From positions 1 to 17,622 of the forward strand of contig JBFFXF010000152.1 of the NCBI GenBank assembly GCA_041569895.1: a stretch of DNA of 17,622 nucleotides. Direction: 5' to 3'. A program made the translations under genes and the position numbers. How positions within the stretch are numbered: position 1 is the stretch's first letter; each line of letters begins with the position of its first letter. Shown here piece after piece: positions 1-6,932 of this stretch. This DNA comes from JBFFXF01 sp041569895 (GTDB lineage: Bacteria > Planctomycetota > UBA8108 > JACQVS01). A model generated the notes under the pieces. It worked only from the letters and a program-made list of their open reading frames with translations, was not told the DNA's origin and ran no database searches.

Positions 1-282
1 CGCCGGGTTGATGTCGCAGATCGCTCCGATGGTGAAGTTCGCGGTCGAGAGGTTGTTGAGCGCCTCGCGGATGTGGCTCCGTCCGCGTCCGCCGACGCCG
101 ATCCACGCCAGGCGCACCTGCTCGTCGCGGCCGACGACGCCGGCCTCGAGGATCGACGGCAGTCCGGCGAGCGCCGCCGAGCTCGCCGCGATCCCCGCCC
201 CGGACCGCTTGACGAACTCGCGCCGTGACAGACGGCCGTTTCTCCCCTTGCGCCGCGGCGTTCCCTCTGCTCTGCTGGTCAT
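1..282 (-). CDS. Gfo/Idh/MocA family oxidoreductase, N-terminal 94 residues (3' end outside window)
   Basis: Reading the minus strand from the ATG at 282-280 gives 94 codons open to the window edge. The N-terminus has a twin-arginine signal: a basic stretch (TPRRKGRNGR), the motif LSRREFVKRSG at about residues 18-28, then an Ala/Gly-rich hydrophobic segment GAGIAASSAALAGL. After it comes VRLAWIGVGGRGRSHI at about 56-71, the first strand and glycine-rich turn of a Rossmann NAD(P)-binding fold, and TIGAICDINP near the edge, where the acidic residue that ends strand 2 in these enzymes falls. This combination is typical of the exported Gfo/Idh/MocA proteins that are very numerous in Planctomycetota. 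The family oxidises or reduces sugars and derivatives; the substrate cannot be read here because the catalytic C-terminal domain is missing. The gene is divergent from the beta-propeller gene at 359, with 76 bp between them. Confidence 0.88.
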   Translation of the reverse strand, partial: MTSRAEGTPRRKGRNGRLSRREFVKRSGAGIAASSAALAGLPSILEAGVVGRDEQVRLAWIGVGGRGRSHIREALNNLSTANFTIGAICDINPA

Positions 283-335
283 GTGGTGCTCCGTGTTTCC
301 TGCGCTCTCCAACGAGACGCTGCTGCCTCTTGAGG

Positions 336-355
336 TCGATCGAAGGTGATCGAAG
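336..355. promoter_or_regulatory. Palindrome and short direct repeats in a divergent intergenic region
   Basis: TCGATCGA at 336-343 is a perfect 8-bp palindrome. The octamer GATCGAAG occurs at 338-345 and again at 348-355, and a related GTGATCGTGATG follows at 359-370. The cluster lies in the 76 bp between two divergent genes, where a shared operator would be placed. I cannot identify a binding protein, and such short matches can arise by chance. Confidence 0.2.
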
Positions 356-358
356 ACG

Positions 359-1687
359 GTGATCGTGATGCGTGCCAGATCGATGGGCGATCGCGCCAAT
401 CTTAACCCGAACGCCGTTGCCAGGAGAAGAGCGAACGTCGCCATCCGTCTCGCGACACGCGCAATCGCCGCGCTGCTCGTCGTTTCCGCGCCGGTCTTGC
501 GGCTCCAGGCCGGTGACTGGCCGCAGTTTCTCGGACCGTCGCGCGACGGCGTCAGTCCGGAGAAGATCGCCGAGTCCTGGCCCGCCGGCGGCCCGGAGGA
601 GCTCTGGAGGTTCGAGGTCGGCGAGGGCTTCAGCGGGCCGGTGGTCGCCGGCGATCGACTGGTGATCGTGCACCGCATCGACGACGAGGAGGTCGTCGAT
701 TGCCTCGATGCGTCGTCAGGGAAGCGCCTGTGGAACGTCGAGCGGCCGACCGACTACCGCGACGACTACGGCTCGGGCGACGGGCCCCGCGCCACGCCGG
801 CGATCGCCGGCGGCTCCATCTACACGTTCGGCGCCGACGGCGTGCTGCGGTGCCTCGAGCTCTCCGACGGAGACGTCGTGTGGACTGTCGACACCGCGAA
901 GAAGTTTCGCGTGCGCAAGGGCTTCTTCGGCGCCGCGTGCTCGCCTCTCGTCGAGGGGAGCCGCGTGCTGATGCACGTCGGCGGCGAGGAGGAGAGCGGC
1001 ATCGTCGCGTTCGATCGCGACGACGGCGGCGTCGTGTGGAAGGCGACCGATCACGACGCGAGCTACTCCTCGCCCGTCGTGGCGACGATCCGCGGCGCTC
1101 GGCACGGCTTCTTCTTCACGCGTCGCGGGCTCGTCGACGTGGATCCGGTGACCGGCAAGGTGCGGTGGGAGTTCCGCTGGCGCGCGCGCATCAACGCGTC
1201 GGTCAACGCGGCGACGCCATTGGTGCTCGGCGATCGCGTCTTCATCTCGACGAGCTACAACGTCGGCGCGGCGCTCCTCGAGGTCGGCGACTCGGCCCCC
1301 GAGGTCATCTGGAAGTCGGACGAGGCGCTCACCAACCACTACGCGACCAGCATCCACCACGACGGCTTCCTCTTCGGTTTCCACGGACGCCAGGAGGCCG
1401 GTCCGGAGCTCCGCTGCATCGAGGCCGCGACCGGCACGGTGCGGTGGCGCAGCCCCCGGGGCAGCGCCGGCTGCCTGATCCGCGCCGGCGACCGGTTGAT
1501 CGTCCTCCACGAGTCGGGCGAGCTCACCCTGGTCGACGCGAAGCCCGACAAGTTCACGACCCGCGCCCGGGCGAAACCGCTCTCACCCACGGTGCGAGCA
1601 TACCCGGCGCTCGCCGGCGGACGGCTCTACATGCGAGACGAACGGAGATTGCTCTGCCTTCGAGTGGGAGAAAGCCCGTCGGAGTAG
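359..1687 (+). CDS. Secreted PQQ-like beta-propeller repeat protein
   Basis: The 442-codon frame begins at a GTG; in-frame ATGs at 368 and 383 are equally possible starts and none has a clear Shine-Dalgarno sequence. Residues about 22-51 form a signal peptide: RRRANVAIRLATR, a hydrophobic core AIAALLVVSAPVL, then LQA before GDWPQFLGPSRDG at 52-64, the characteristic opening of PQQ-like propellers in Planctomycetota. Blade repeats carry the usual G..Y.....G.L.CL...G...W pattern, for example around 152-175 (GSIYTFGADGVLRCLELSDG), 257-271 (GLVDVDPVTGKVRWE), 352-364 (RCIEAATGTVRWR) and 378-394. The fold is that of BamB and quinoprotein dehydrogenases, but no quinone or metal-binding residues can be assigned, so a structural or binding role outside the cytoplasm is more likely than catalysis. 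It ends in TAG and is followed 6 bp later by a hexamer repeat tract. Confidence 0.87.
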   Translation: MIVMRARSMGDRANLNPNAVARRRANVAIRLATRAIAALLVVSAPVLRLQAGDWPQFLGPSRDGVSPEKIAESWPAGGPEELWRFEVGEGFSGPVVAGDRLVIVHRIDDEEVVDCLDASSGKRLWNVERPTDYRDDYGSGDGPRATPAIAGGSIYTFGADGVLRCLELSDGDVVWTVDTAKKFRVRKGFFGAACSPLVEGSRVLMHVGGEEESGIVAFDRDDGGVVWKATDHDASYSSPVVATIRGARHGFFFTRRGLVDVDPVTGKVRWEFRWRARINASVNAATPLVLGDRVFISTSYNVGAALLEVGDSAPEVIWKSDEALTNHYATSIHHDGFLFGFHGRQEAGPELRCIEAATGTVRWRSPRGSAGCLIRAGDRLIVLHESGELTLVDAKPDKFTTRARAKPLSPTVRAYPALAGGRLYMRDERRLLCLRVGESPSE

Positions 1688-1693
1688 CATCCT

Positions 1694-1729
1694 CCCGTTC
1701 CCGTTCCCGGTCCCGTGCCCGTGCCCGTG
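1694..1729. repeat. CCCGTN hexamer tandem repeat
   Basis: Six consecutive hexamers: CCCGTT, CCCGTT, CCCGGT, CCCGTG, CCCGTG, CCCGTG, with a trailing CCCG before an A-run at 1734-1739. It begins 6 bp after the stop of the propeller gene. It belongs to the same sequence family as the GGGAAC/GGGTAC tract at 4233-4286, since GTTCCC is the complement of GGGAAC. It shows no pairing arms of its own here. Confidence 0.85.
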
Positions 1730-1748
1730 CCCGAAAAAAGACTCCGCC

Positions 1749-1994
1749 GGCGAGACTCTGCAACGCATCTATAAGGAAGGCAGGAAGAAGAGGAAGGCAG
1801 GAAAAGAAAGGAGAAGGGAACGCAGGGAATGGTCGCAAGCCGGACGTCTCGACGGCGTTCGAGAAGCGAGCAACCTCACGAACGCGAACCCTATTCATCC
1901 CTCCGTTTCCTGCTTTCCTGAGTTTCCTGCCTTCCTCATGAATCGTCTGACGGAAGAACCTCCGAAGTCGACTCTCACTGTCCGAGCTTCGAAC
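1749..1994. repeat. Dispersed intergenic repeat with mirrored arms, copy A
   Basis: This fills most of the 331-bp gene-free stretch 1688-2018. It starts with GGCGAGACTCTG (1749-1760). The purine arm at 1773-1804 contains two copies of GGAAGGCAGGAA or AGGAAGGCAGGAAA. A roughly 100-nt middle follows, and then the pyrimidine arm at 1906-1937, containing TTTCCTGCTTTCCT and TTTCCTGCCTTCCT. The arms are imperfect reverse complements (27 of 33 positions by my alignment), so the element can fold into a long hairpin. Past the arm comes ATGAATCGTCTGAC and a conserved 57-nt tail to 1994. Copy B lies at 6933-7262. From 1902 to 1951 the two copies match at 49 of 50 positions. No transposase is present, so a MITE-like or REP-like element is possible. 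I see no gene in this interval. Confidence 0.85.
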
Positions 1995-2018
1995 TTCGCA
2001 CCTTCGTGGTTTCCCGCG

Positions 2019-3209
2019 TCACACCGCCGACCGCATGATCTCCCTGTACACCGCCACGCCGCGGGCGAGCTCGTCGAGGTCGATCCACTCATCTTTCGTG
2101 TGCGCCTGCTCGATGTTGCCCGGGCCGAGGACGACCGCCGGCACGCCCGCGTCGCTCAGCTCGGGCGCGTCGGTGCCGTACTGCACGCCCGACGGTGTCG
2201 CGGGCAGGTCGAGGCGCTCGAGCGCACTGCAGACGACGCGCGCGAAGTCCGCGTCGGCCGAGGGCTCCTGTCGCGGGTCGAGGGGCGGCAGCACGAAGCG
2301 GCCGCTCTCGGGCTGTTCGACCTCGATCCACGGGTGCTCCGCGCGCACCTCGTCGAGGACGCGCTCGACGGCCGTGAAGACCTCGCGCCAGTCCTCGCCC
2401 GGGACCAGTCGCCGGTCGAGCAGGATGCGGCAGCGCTCGGGGACGATGTTCGCCTACACGCCGCCGTCGATGACGTTGATGCTGCACCGCGCCCTGCCGG
2501 TGAGCTCGTGCGATGCCTCGAGCGACGGGATGTAGCGCGACTCGAGCGCGTCGATCACGCGCATCATCATGCTGATCGCCGATTTCCCGCGCTCCGGGGC
2601 GCACGAGTGCGCGGCGACGCCGCGCGTCTCGATCGACCACCGCACGATGCCGTTGTGCGCGACCACCGCCAGCAGTCCGGTGGGCTCGCCGACGATGGCG
2701 CCCGCGGGCTTCCAGCCGAGCTCGGGCAACTGGCGCTCGGCGAACGTGCGGATGCCCTGCTTGCCGACCTCCTCGTCGAGCGTGTAGACGATCGCCACGT
2801 TGTTCGGCTGCTCGCCGCCGCTGGCGTACTCGGTCAGCGCGCTGAGCATCGCCGCGCCGGTGCCCTTGGTGTCGCACGCGCCGCGTCCCCACAGCCTGCC
2901 GTCGCGGATCTCGCCGGCGAACGGCGGGATGGTCATGCCGCTGACGCTCACCGTGTCGAGGTGGCTCTCGAAGAGGAGCCAGGGTCGTCCGGCGCCGACC
3001 TCGAGCGACACGAGCAGATTGAAGCCCTCGCCGCTCACCGGGAGGCGGCGCGTCTCGAGGCCGAGGCCGCCGGCGATCTCCTCGAGACGAAGCGAGAGCT
3101 CGAGCTCCGCGTCCGGCCGCCCGGAGATGTTCGAGTTGACGGTGTCGACGGCGACCATCGTCTGCAGGAGCGCCGCGCACGAATCGGGACTGCCGGACCT
3201 GTCTGCCAC
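2019..3209 (-). pseudogene. M20 family metallopeptidase (ArgE/DapE/ACY1 type) interrupted by one in-frame TAG
   Basis: Read from the GTG at 3209-3207 through the internal TAG, the frame has 396 codons, normal for the family. The GTG is favoured because GGAGG (3216-3220) sits 6 nt upstream. Zinc-site motifs are intact: ESHLDTV (H83, D85), ACDTKG (D113), LDEEVG (E146/E147) and a GEPTGL segment at 174-179. The lid domain has AHNGIVRW at 184-191, and the C-terminus has GPGNIEQAHTKDEW with H370. Codon 252 (2456-2454) is TAG, between NVIDGGV and ANIVPERCRI. The frame is unshifted and the sequence beyond is fully conserved. A Gln (CAG) is the likely original. Such enzymes hydrolyse N-acyl amino acids or peptides; the GPG.I.QAH.xDE ending favours an ArgE-like deacylase, but the substrate is not certain. 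If the TAG is real, a 251-residue fragment lacking H370 results. It may instead be an assembly error or a suppressed stop. Confidence 0.85.
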
Positions 3210-3215
3210 GTCGGA

Positions 3216-3220
3216 CCTCC
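3216..3220 (-). promoter_or_regulatory. Ribosome binding site setting the GTG start of the M20 gene
   Basis: GGAGG on the minus strand, 6 nt before GTG at 3209. The frame continues open upstream of this point through low-complexity sequence with no family similarity, so this site decides the start. Confidence 0.7.
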
Positions 3221-3401
3221 GCGCCGTGCTGTTGATTGACCGTCGACCGACCGTCCTCGCACTCCTCGCCCGCCCCGCGGTTGCCGGTCGAAAGCCTCCA
3301 GAGCCTCGAAAGCTCCGAAAGCGCCGCGCCCGGCAGGCGACATCACCGAGAGAGCCTCCTCGGCCGGGCACGCGAAACGGCGAGGGACGCCTTCTTTCTA
3401 C

Positions 3402-3410
3402 TGATAGAAT
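3402..3410 (+). promoter_or_regulatory. Extended -10 promoter for a leaderless glycosyltransferase mRNA
   Basis: TGATAGAAT contains a TGn extension followed by TAGAAT, five of six matches to TATAAT. The hexamer ends at 3410, six bases before the ATG at 3417, so the expected transcription start falls on or next to the A of the start codon. No Shine-Dalgarno sequence lies before that ATG. No convincing -35 box is visible 16-18 bp upstream, which fits an extended -10 promoter. Confidence 0.5.
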
Positions 3411-3416
3411 ATCCTC

Positions 3417-4121
3417 ATGGCAACCGGCGACCCCGTGCGGGCGGCAGTTCTCATTCCGACCTACAACAACGCCACGACGTTGCGCGACGTCGTCGAGAGG
3501 ACCCTGCTCCAGCTGCCGGACGTTCTCGTCGTCAACGACGGCTCGACCGACGACACCACGGCGATCCTCGAGGAGCTCGGAGAGAGGATCACCGTGCACC
3601 ATCACCCCGAGAATCGCGGTAAGGGGACGGCGCTCAGGACCGGGTTCGAGCTCTTGCGCGAGGGCGGCTTCACGCACGCCATCACGCTCGACTCCGACGG
3701 GCAGCTCTTCCCCGAGGACCTGCCGCGTTTCGTGGAGGCGATCGAGCGCGACCCGCGCGCCCTCGTGGTCGGCCAGCGCGACATGCGTCGTGTCGGGGCG
3801 CCGCGGCGGAGCCGTTTCGGACTCTGGTTCTCGAATCTGTCGCTGCGGCTCCTCACGGGGGTGCGTCTCGACGACACGCAGACCGGCTTCCGGGCCTACC
3901 CGCTCGCGCAGCTGCGTGAGATCGAGTTCCGCGGCACGCGCTTCGATTTCGAGATGGAGGTCCTGGTGCGCAGCGCCTGGAACGGAGTGCCGATCGTGCC
4001 GATTCCGATCGAGGTCTCCTATGCCCCCGAGGGCGGCCGGGTGTCGCATTTCAGGCCGGTGCGGGACTTTCTCCACATCGGCAAGATGAACGTGCGGCTG
4101 CTCCTGACGCGCGGGCGCTGA
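3417..4121 (+). CDS. GT2 family glycosyltransferase, polyprenol-phosphate mannosyl/glucosyltransferase type
   Basis: The 234-residue protein is a GT-A glycosyltransferase of family 2. Visible motifs are VLIPTYNNATTL (11-22, nucleotide-binding first strand), VVNDGSTDDT (38-47), ENRGKGTALRTGF (65-77), the metal-binding D-S-D of TLDSDGQ at D92-D94, and DTQTGFRAYP (153-162), the acceptor-loop signature of DPM1-like and DpgS-like enzymes. These transfer a sugar from a GDP- or UDP-donor to a polyprenyl phosphate carrier on the cytoplasmic membrane face. There is no C-terminal membrane segment, so it is a short, soluble or peripheral form as in DPM1-type enzymes. The donor sugar cannot be told from sequence. 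The ATG at 3417 is chosen because the motifs begin directly after it and because an extended -10 lies just upstream. It is divergent from the M20 gene and stands alone. Confidence 0.9.
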   Translation: MATGDPVRAAVLIPTYNNATTLRDVVERTLLQLPDVLVVNDGSTDDTTAILEELGERITVHHHPENRGKGTALRTGFELLREGGFTHAITLDSDGQLFPEDLPRFVEAIERDPRALVVGQRDMRRVGAPRRSRFGLWFSNLSLRLLTGVRLDDTQTGFRAYPLAQLREIEFRGTRFDFEMEVLVRSAWNGVPIVPIPIEVSYAPEGGRVSHFRPVRDFLHIGKMNVRLLLTRGR

Positions 4122-4137
4122 TAGTTGTTGCGGAGAT

Positions 4138-4216
4138 CTCGAAACGACGGGTATCCTTTCCCTTTCAGACGTGCCTTCTTCGGGGGCTCGCCTGAACAGG
4201 CGGACATGATTTCGAG
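4138..4216. other. Nested short inverted repeats in an intergenic region
   Basis: CTCGAAA at 4138-4144 pairs with TTTCGAG at 4210-4216. Inside this, CGCCTGAACAGGCG at 4189-4202 has 6-bp perfect arms around AA. The spacing in the inner site is too tight for a good RNA hairpin, so it would be a protein site if functional. The 7-bp outer arms could be chance. It lies between the glycosyltransferase stop and the hexamer repeat. Confidence 0.25.
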
Positions 4217-4232
4217 TGGTCCGCCCCGTACG

Positions 4233-4286
4233 CGTACCCGTTCCCGCAACCACCTCGGGAACGGGTACGGGAACGGGTACGGGAAC
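4233..4286. repeat. Perfect 14-bp hairpin merging into GGGAAC/GGGTAC tandem repeats
   Basis: The left arm CGTACCCGTTCCCG (4233-4246) and right arm CGGGAACGGGTACG (4256-4269) are exact reverse complements around a 9-nt loop CAACCACCT. The right arm is the start of five alternating hexamers GGGAAC, GGGTAC, GGGAAC, GGGTAC, GGGAAC at 4257-4286, so the left arm could pair with any of several registers. There is no T-run after it, so it is not a standard intrinsic terminator. It ends 74 bp before the ATG of the small secreted protein at 4361 and would lie in its leader or promoter region. Confidence 0.85.
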
Positions 4287-4348
4287 GAACGCGGCCCGGG
4301 GGGTCGCTCGGAAATCGCGCGTCCTCTATGCACCCGGAAACACGACCA

Positions 4349-4353
4349 GGGAG
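4349..4353 (+). promoter_or_regulatory. Ribosome binding site deciding the start at 4361
   Basis: GGGAG, 7 nt before ATG 4361. An earlier in-frame ATG at 4328 has no such site, and starting there would put an extra 11 residues before the signal peptide. Confidence 0.6.
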
Positions 4354-4360
4354 TGGGGCG

Positions 4361-4990
4361 ATGTCGCCGAGAAACACGTCGTTTTCACGGATCGCCGGAC
4401 TCGCCGTCGCCGCGATGCTCCTCGTGCTCGCGGTGGGATCCACGGCGCGCGCCGCGCTGATCAAGCTCGATCTGGACCGGCTGGTGGGCAAGTCGAGGCT
4501 CGTCGTCTGCGGCGAGGTCACCGGACTGAAGAGCCACTGGACCGACGTCCCGAAGATCGGGCGCATCATCGTCACCGACGTCACCGTGCGCGTCACCGAG
4601 GCCTGGAAGGGGTCTCCCGACAAGGAGGTCACCGTGCGGCTGTACGGAGGCCGCGTGGGCGATGACTGGGTGATGTGCGTCGAGTCGCCGCGCTATTCGA
4701 TCGGGGAGAAGGTCCTCGTCTTCGCGCGCGACTGGCGTGGGCGCCTGTGGACCACCGGCTGGCTGCAGGGGAAGTTCACGCTGGTCGAGACGCGCGCCGG
4801 GACGCAGGTCGTCGGCAGCAGCGAGCTGCCGATCGAGTCGGTGAAGCCCCTCGGCACGGTGCGCGAGGACGTGCGGCGTTGCATCGCCAGGGCGCGCGCC
4901 GCCGATCGCGAGCGCGGCACACGCACGCTCGACCCGGACCGCGGCGGGAGCTCGACGGAGCCCGGCGCGAAGGACTCCAGCGGGAAGTGA
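4361..4990 (+). CDS. Small secreted protein of unknown function, paired with a matrixin
   Basis: The protein has 209 residues from the ATG at 4361. Residues 1-31 are a signal peptide: SPRNTSFSR, a hydrophobic core IAGLAVAAMLLVLAVG, and a cleavage site STARA before ALIKLDLD. The mature part appears rich in beta strands: LVVCGEVTGLKS (48-59), IIVTDVTVRVTEAWKG (69-84), EVTVRLYGGRVGDD (89-102), YSIGEKVLVFARD (112-124) and GWLQGKFTLVE (133-143). The last 30 residues are charged and low in complexity. From memory, short secreted proteins with a similar VVxGxVTxxxS...GExVxVF...GxxQGKF layout occur next to matrixin-like proteases in myxobacteria and planctomycetes. I do not know a named domain for them. 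The 8-bp gap to the protease suggests one transcript, so a role as partner, chaperone or inhibitor is a reasonable guess, not shown by the sequence. Confidence 0.8.
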   Translation: MSPRNTSFSRIAGLAVAAMLLVLAVGSTARAALIKLDLDRLVGKSRLVVCGEVTGLKSHWTDVPKIGRIIVTDVTVRVTEAWKGSPDKEVTVRLYGGRVGDDWVMCVESPRYSIGEKVLVFARDWRGRLWTTGWLQGKFTLVETRAGTQVVGSSELPIESVKPLGTVREDVRRCIARARAADRERGTRTLDPDRGGSSTEPGAKDSSGK

Positions 4991-4998
4991 GCCGCGCG

Positions 4999-6900
4999 AT
5001 GACCCGATCGAGAATCTACCGCTCCCGATCGTCGCGTGCCGGCCTCGTCGCCGGGTGTGGGGTCGTCGTCGCGCTCCTCTCGATCGCGCCGCCGGCATCG
5101 GGCTACGAGACGCTCGGCAAGGCGTGGGCCAATCGCCGCGCCACCTTCCGGTTCAATCCGAACTTCCCCGACACCGAGCTCACCGGGACACGCGAACAGC
5201 AGATCGAGATCGTTCGCTCGGCCTCGCAGGCGTGGAAGAACCAGTCGACGGCGAACATCGAGCTGATCTACGAGGGCACCACCAGCAGGGTGGGCGCCGA
5301 CCTCCAGAATCGCGAGAACACCGTCTCCTTCGTCGATGACGAGGATCCTGACGCGCTCGCCGCGACGTTCATCCGTTTCGACAGTCGCGGCCGCGTGGCG
5401 AGGTTCGACATCGTCTTCTACGACCGGACGAACGGATCGAAGAACCGGTGGAACGGTCCGCGCGACCCGGAATCCGGGACCGTCGATCTCCTCGGCGTGG
5501 CCGTGCACGAGTTCGGGCACGCGCTCGGGCTCGACCACACGCCGGTGCGCAACGCGACGATGTTCGCGTCGGTCGCCAGTCGCGGCTTCCACCTGCGGAC
5601 CCTCGAGCAGGACGACCTCGACGGGGTCGAGTTCCTCTACGGCGACGGACGCCCCGGCGCGGATCCGTCGCCGGCGCTGCTCTCCGTCGATCCGGGCAAC
5701 GGGCCGGGAGCGGGAGGCAACGCTGTGCTCATTCGTGGCCGCAACTTCACGTGGACGGAGGACACGACGCTGCGGATCGACGGCATCCCGCTGGCGTCGT
5801 CGGAATTCGAGGTCGAGAGTCTCGAGCTCATCCGCGTCTCGTCGATGCCGCCGCACTCGGAGGGCGCGGTGCCCCTGGCGATCAGCAACACGCTGGGAAT
5901 CGACGCGCTGCCGAACGGCTACCGCTACGGGCCGAGAGCGCCGACGCTGGCGTCGATCGTGCCGGCGCTCGGGCCGATCGAGGGCGGCATACCCGTGACC
6001 GTGCGCGGCAGCGAGTTCCAGTCCGGCGTGGAGATCCTCGTCGGCGGCGAGCCGCTGGTCGACCCGGAGCGGGTCGACACGAAGACGGTCACCGGGCTCC
6101 TGCCCGCCAGCGCGAACGACGGCCTCGTCGACGTCGAGCTGCGGCAGGGCGCCGATCGCGACGTGCTCGTCGACGCGTTCGAATACACCGAGCTGGTGCT
6201 TCGCCTCGATTCGATCACGGCGCACCCGGGAAGCAGCGGCAACCCGCTCGCGGCCCGCGTGTCGACCGACCGCGACCTCAACGGCGTGTCGTTCGGCGTC
6301 GTCCACGATCCGTCGAGGCTGTCGATCGAGGACATCGTCGTCACCGGGACCGTGGCCGAGGGCGCCGCGTTCGCGTCGCCGAACATCGACGCCGTGGCCG
6401 GCGTCACGACCTTCGGCATCGTCATGGACTTCCTCGACGTTTCGACGAGCATTCCGGTCGGCTCGGACCAGGTGGTGGCGCTGATGCGTGTCGGGGTCGA
6501 ACAGTCGCTGACCAACGGCGAGAGGATCCCGGTGCGGCTCCGGGACGGCGTCGGCCAGCCGCCGATCGAGCTCTTCCTGACGCCGAGCGGCACGGCCGAC
6601 AAGCTCATCCCGTTCACCGTCGACGGCGAGGTCACGGTCGTCGAGCCCGAGTTCATCCGCGGCGACGGCAACGCCGACGGGCAGACCGACGTTTCCGACG
6701 TGATCTTCATCCTCGACGGGCTCTTCCGCGGCGGCGAGTCTCCCCTGTGCGACGACGCGGCCGACGCGAACGACGACGGCAAGCTCGACATCTCCGACGC
6801 CGTGCGCCTGCTCACCTTCTTCTTCTCGGGCGCCGAGATGCCGCCGGCACCGTACCCGGAAAAGGGCCCGGACCCGACCGAGGACGACCTCGATTGTTGA
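4999..6900 (+). CDS. Secreted matrixin-type metalloprotease with IPT/TIG, cohesin-like and dockerin-like domains
   Basis: This is a 633-residue protein. A signal peptide covers about 1-35 (RSRSSRAGLVAGCGVVVALLSIAPPASG). The protease domain (about 40-215) has the zinc motif HEFGHALGLDH at 170-180 (H170, H174 and H180 as ligands, E171 catalytic) and a candidate Met-turn NATMFAS with M188, as in M10/metzincin proteases. No cysteine-switch propeptide is visible. Two IPT/TIG beta-sandwich domains follow (about 223-311 and 313-397). Next is a cohesin-like beta domain (about 399-548, with NGVSFGVVHDPS at 428-439), and finally two EF-hand-like calcium loops of dockerin type (D556-D567 and D589-D600) before the ending GPDPTEDDLDC. 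It should cleave proteins outside the cytoplasm, with the C-terminal module probably mediating attachment or calcium-dependent stability. The start 8 bp after the previous stop, with GGGAAG at 4982-4987, suggests an operon. Confidence 0.9.
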   Translation: MTRSRIYRSRSSRAGLVAGCGVVVALLSIAPPASGYETLGKAWANRRATFRFNPNFPDTELTGTREQQIEIVRSASQAWKNQSTANIELIYEGTTSRVGADLQNRENTVSFVDDEDPDALAATFIRFDSRGRVARFDIVFYDRTNGSKNRWNGPRDPESGTVDLLGVAVHEFGHALGLDHTPVRNATMFASVASRGFHLRTLEQDDLDGVEFLYGDGRPGADPSPALLSVDPGNGPGAGGNAVLIRGRNFTWTEDTTLRIDGIPLASSEFEVESLELIRVSSMPPHSEGAVPLAISNTLGIDALPNGYRYGPRAPTLASIVPALGPIEGGIPVTVRGSEFQSGVEILVGGEPLVDPERVDTKTVTGLLPASANDGLVDVELRQGADRDVLVDAFEYTELVLRLDSITAHPGSSGNPLAARVSTDRDLNGVSFGVVHDPSRLSIEDIVVTGTVAEGAAFASPNIDAVAGVTTFGIVMDFLDVSTSIPVGSDQVVALMRVGVEQSLTNGERIPVRLRDGVGQPPIELFLTPSGTADKLIPFTVDGEVTVVEPEFIRGDGNADGQTDVSDVIFILDGLFRGGESPLCDDAADANDDGKLDISDAVRLLTFFFSGAEMPPAPYPEKGPDPTEDDLDC

Positions 6901-6932
6901 AGCCCGTGCTCGTGGGGCTACGCGACGCCGTG

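Noticed and set aside
1938..3239. 433-codon plus-strand reading frame starting in repeat copy A
   Set aside because: It is the antisense of the M20 gene, has an Arg/Ala/Asp-rich composition typical of GC-rich shadow frames and shows no domain. Its ATG simply comes from the repeat.
3210..4253. N-terminal extension of the M20 frame on the minus strand to 4253
   Set aside because: The open frame continues upstream only because of high GC. It is antisense to the glycosyltransferase and lacks family similarity, and a good GGAGG-GTG start exists at 3209.
1694..4286. Hexamer tracts considered as CRISPR-like arrays
   Set aside because: The units are 6 nt and contiguous, with no unique spacers and no cas genes.
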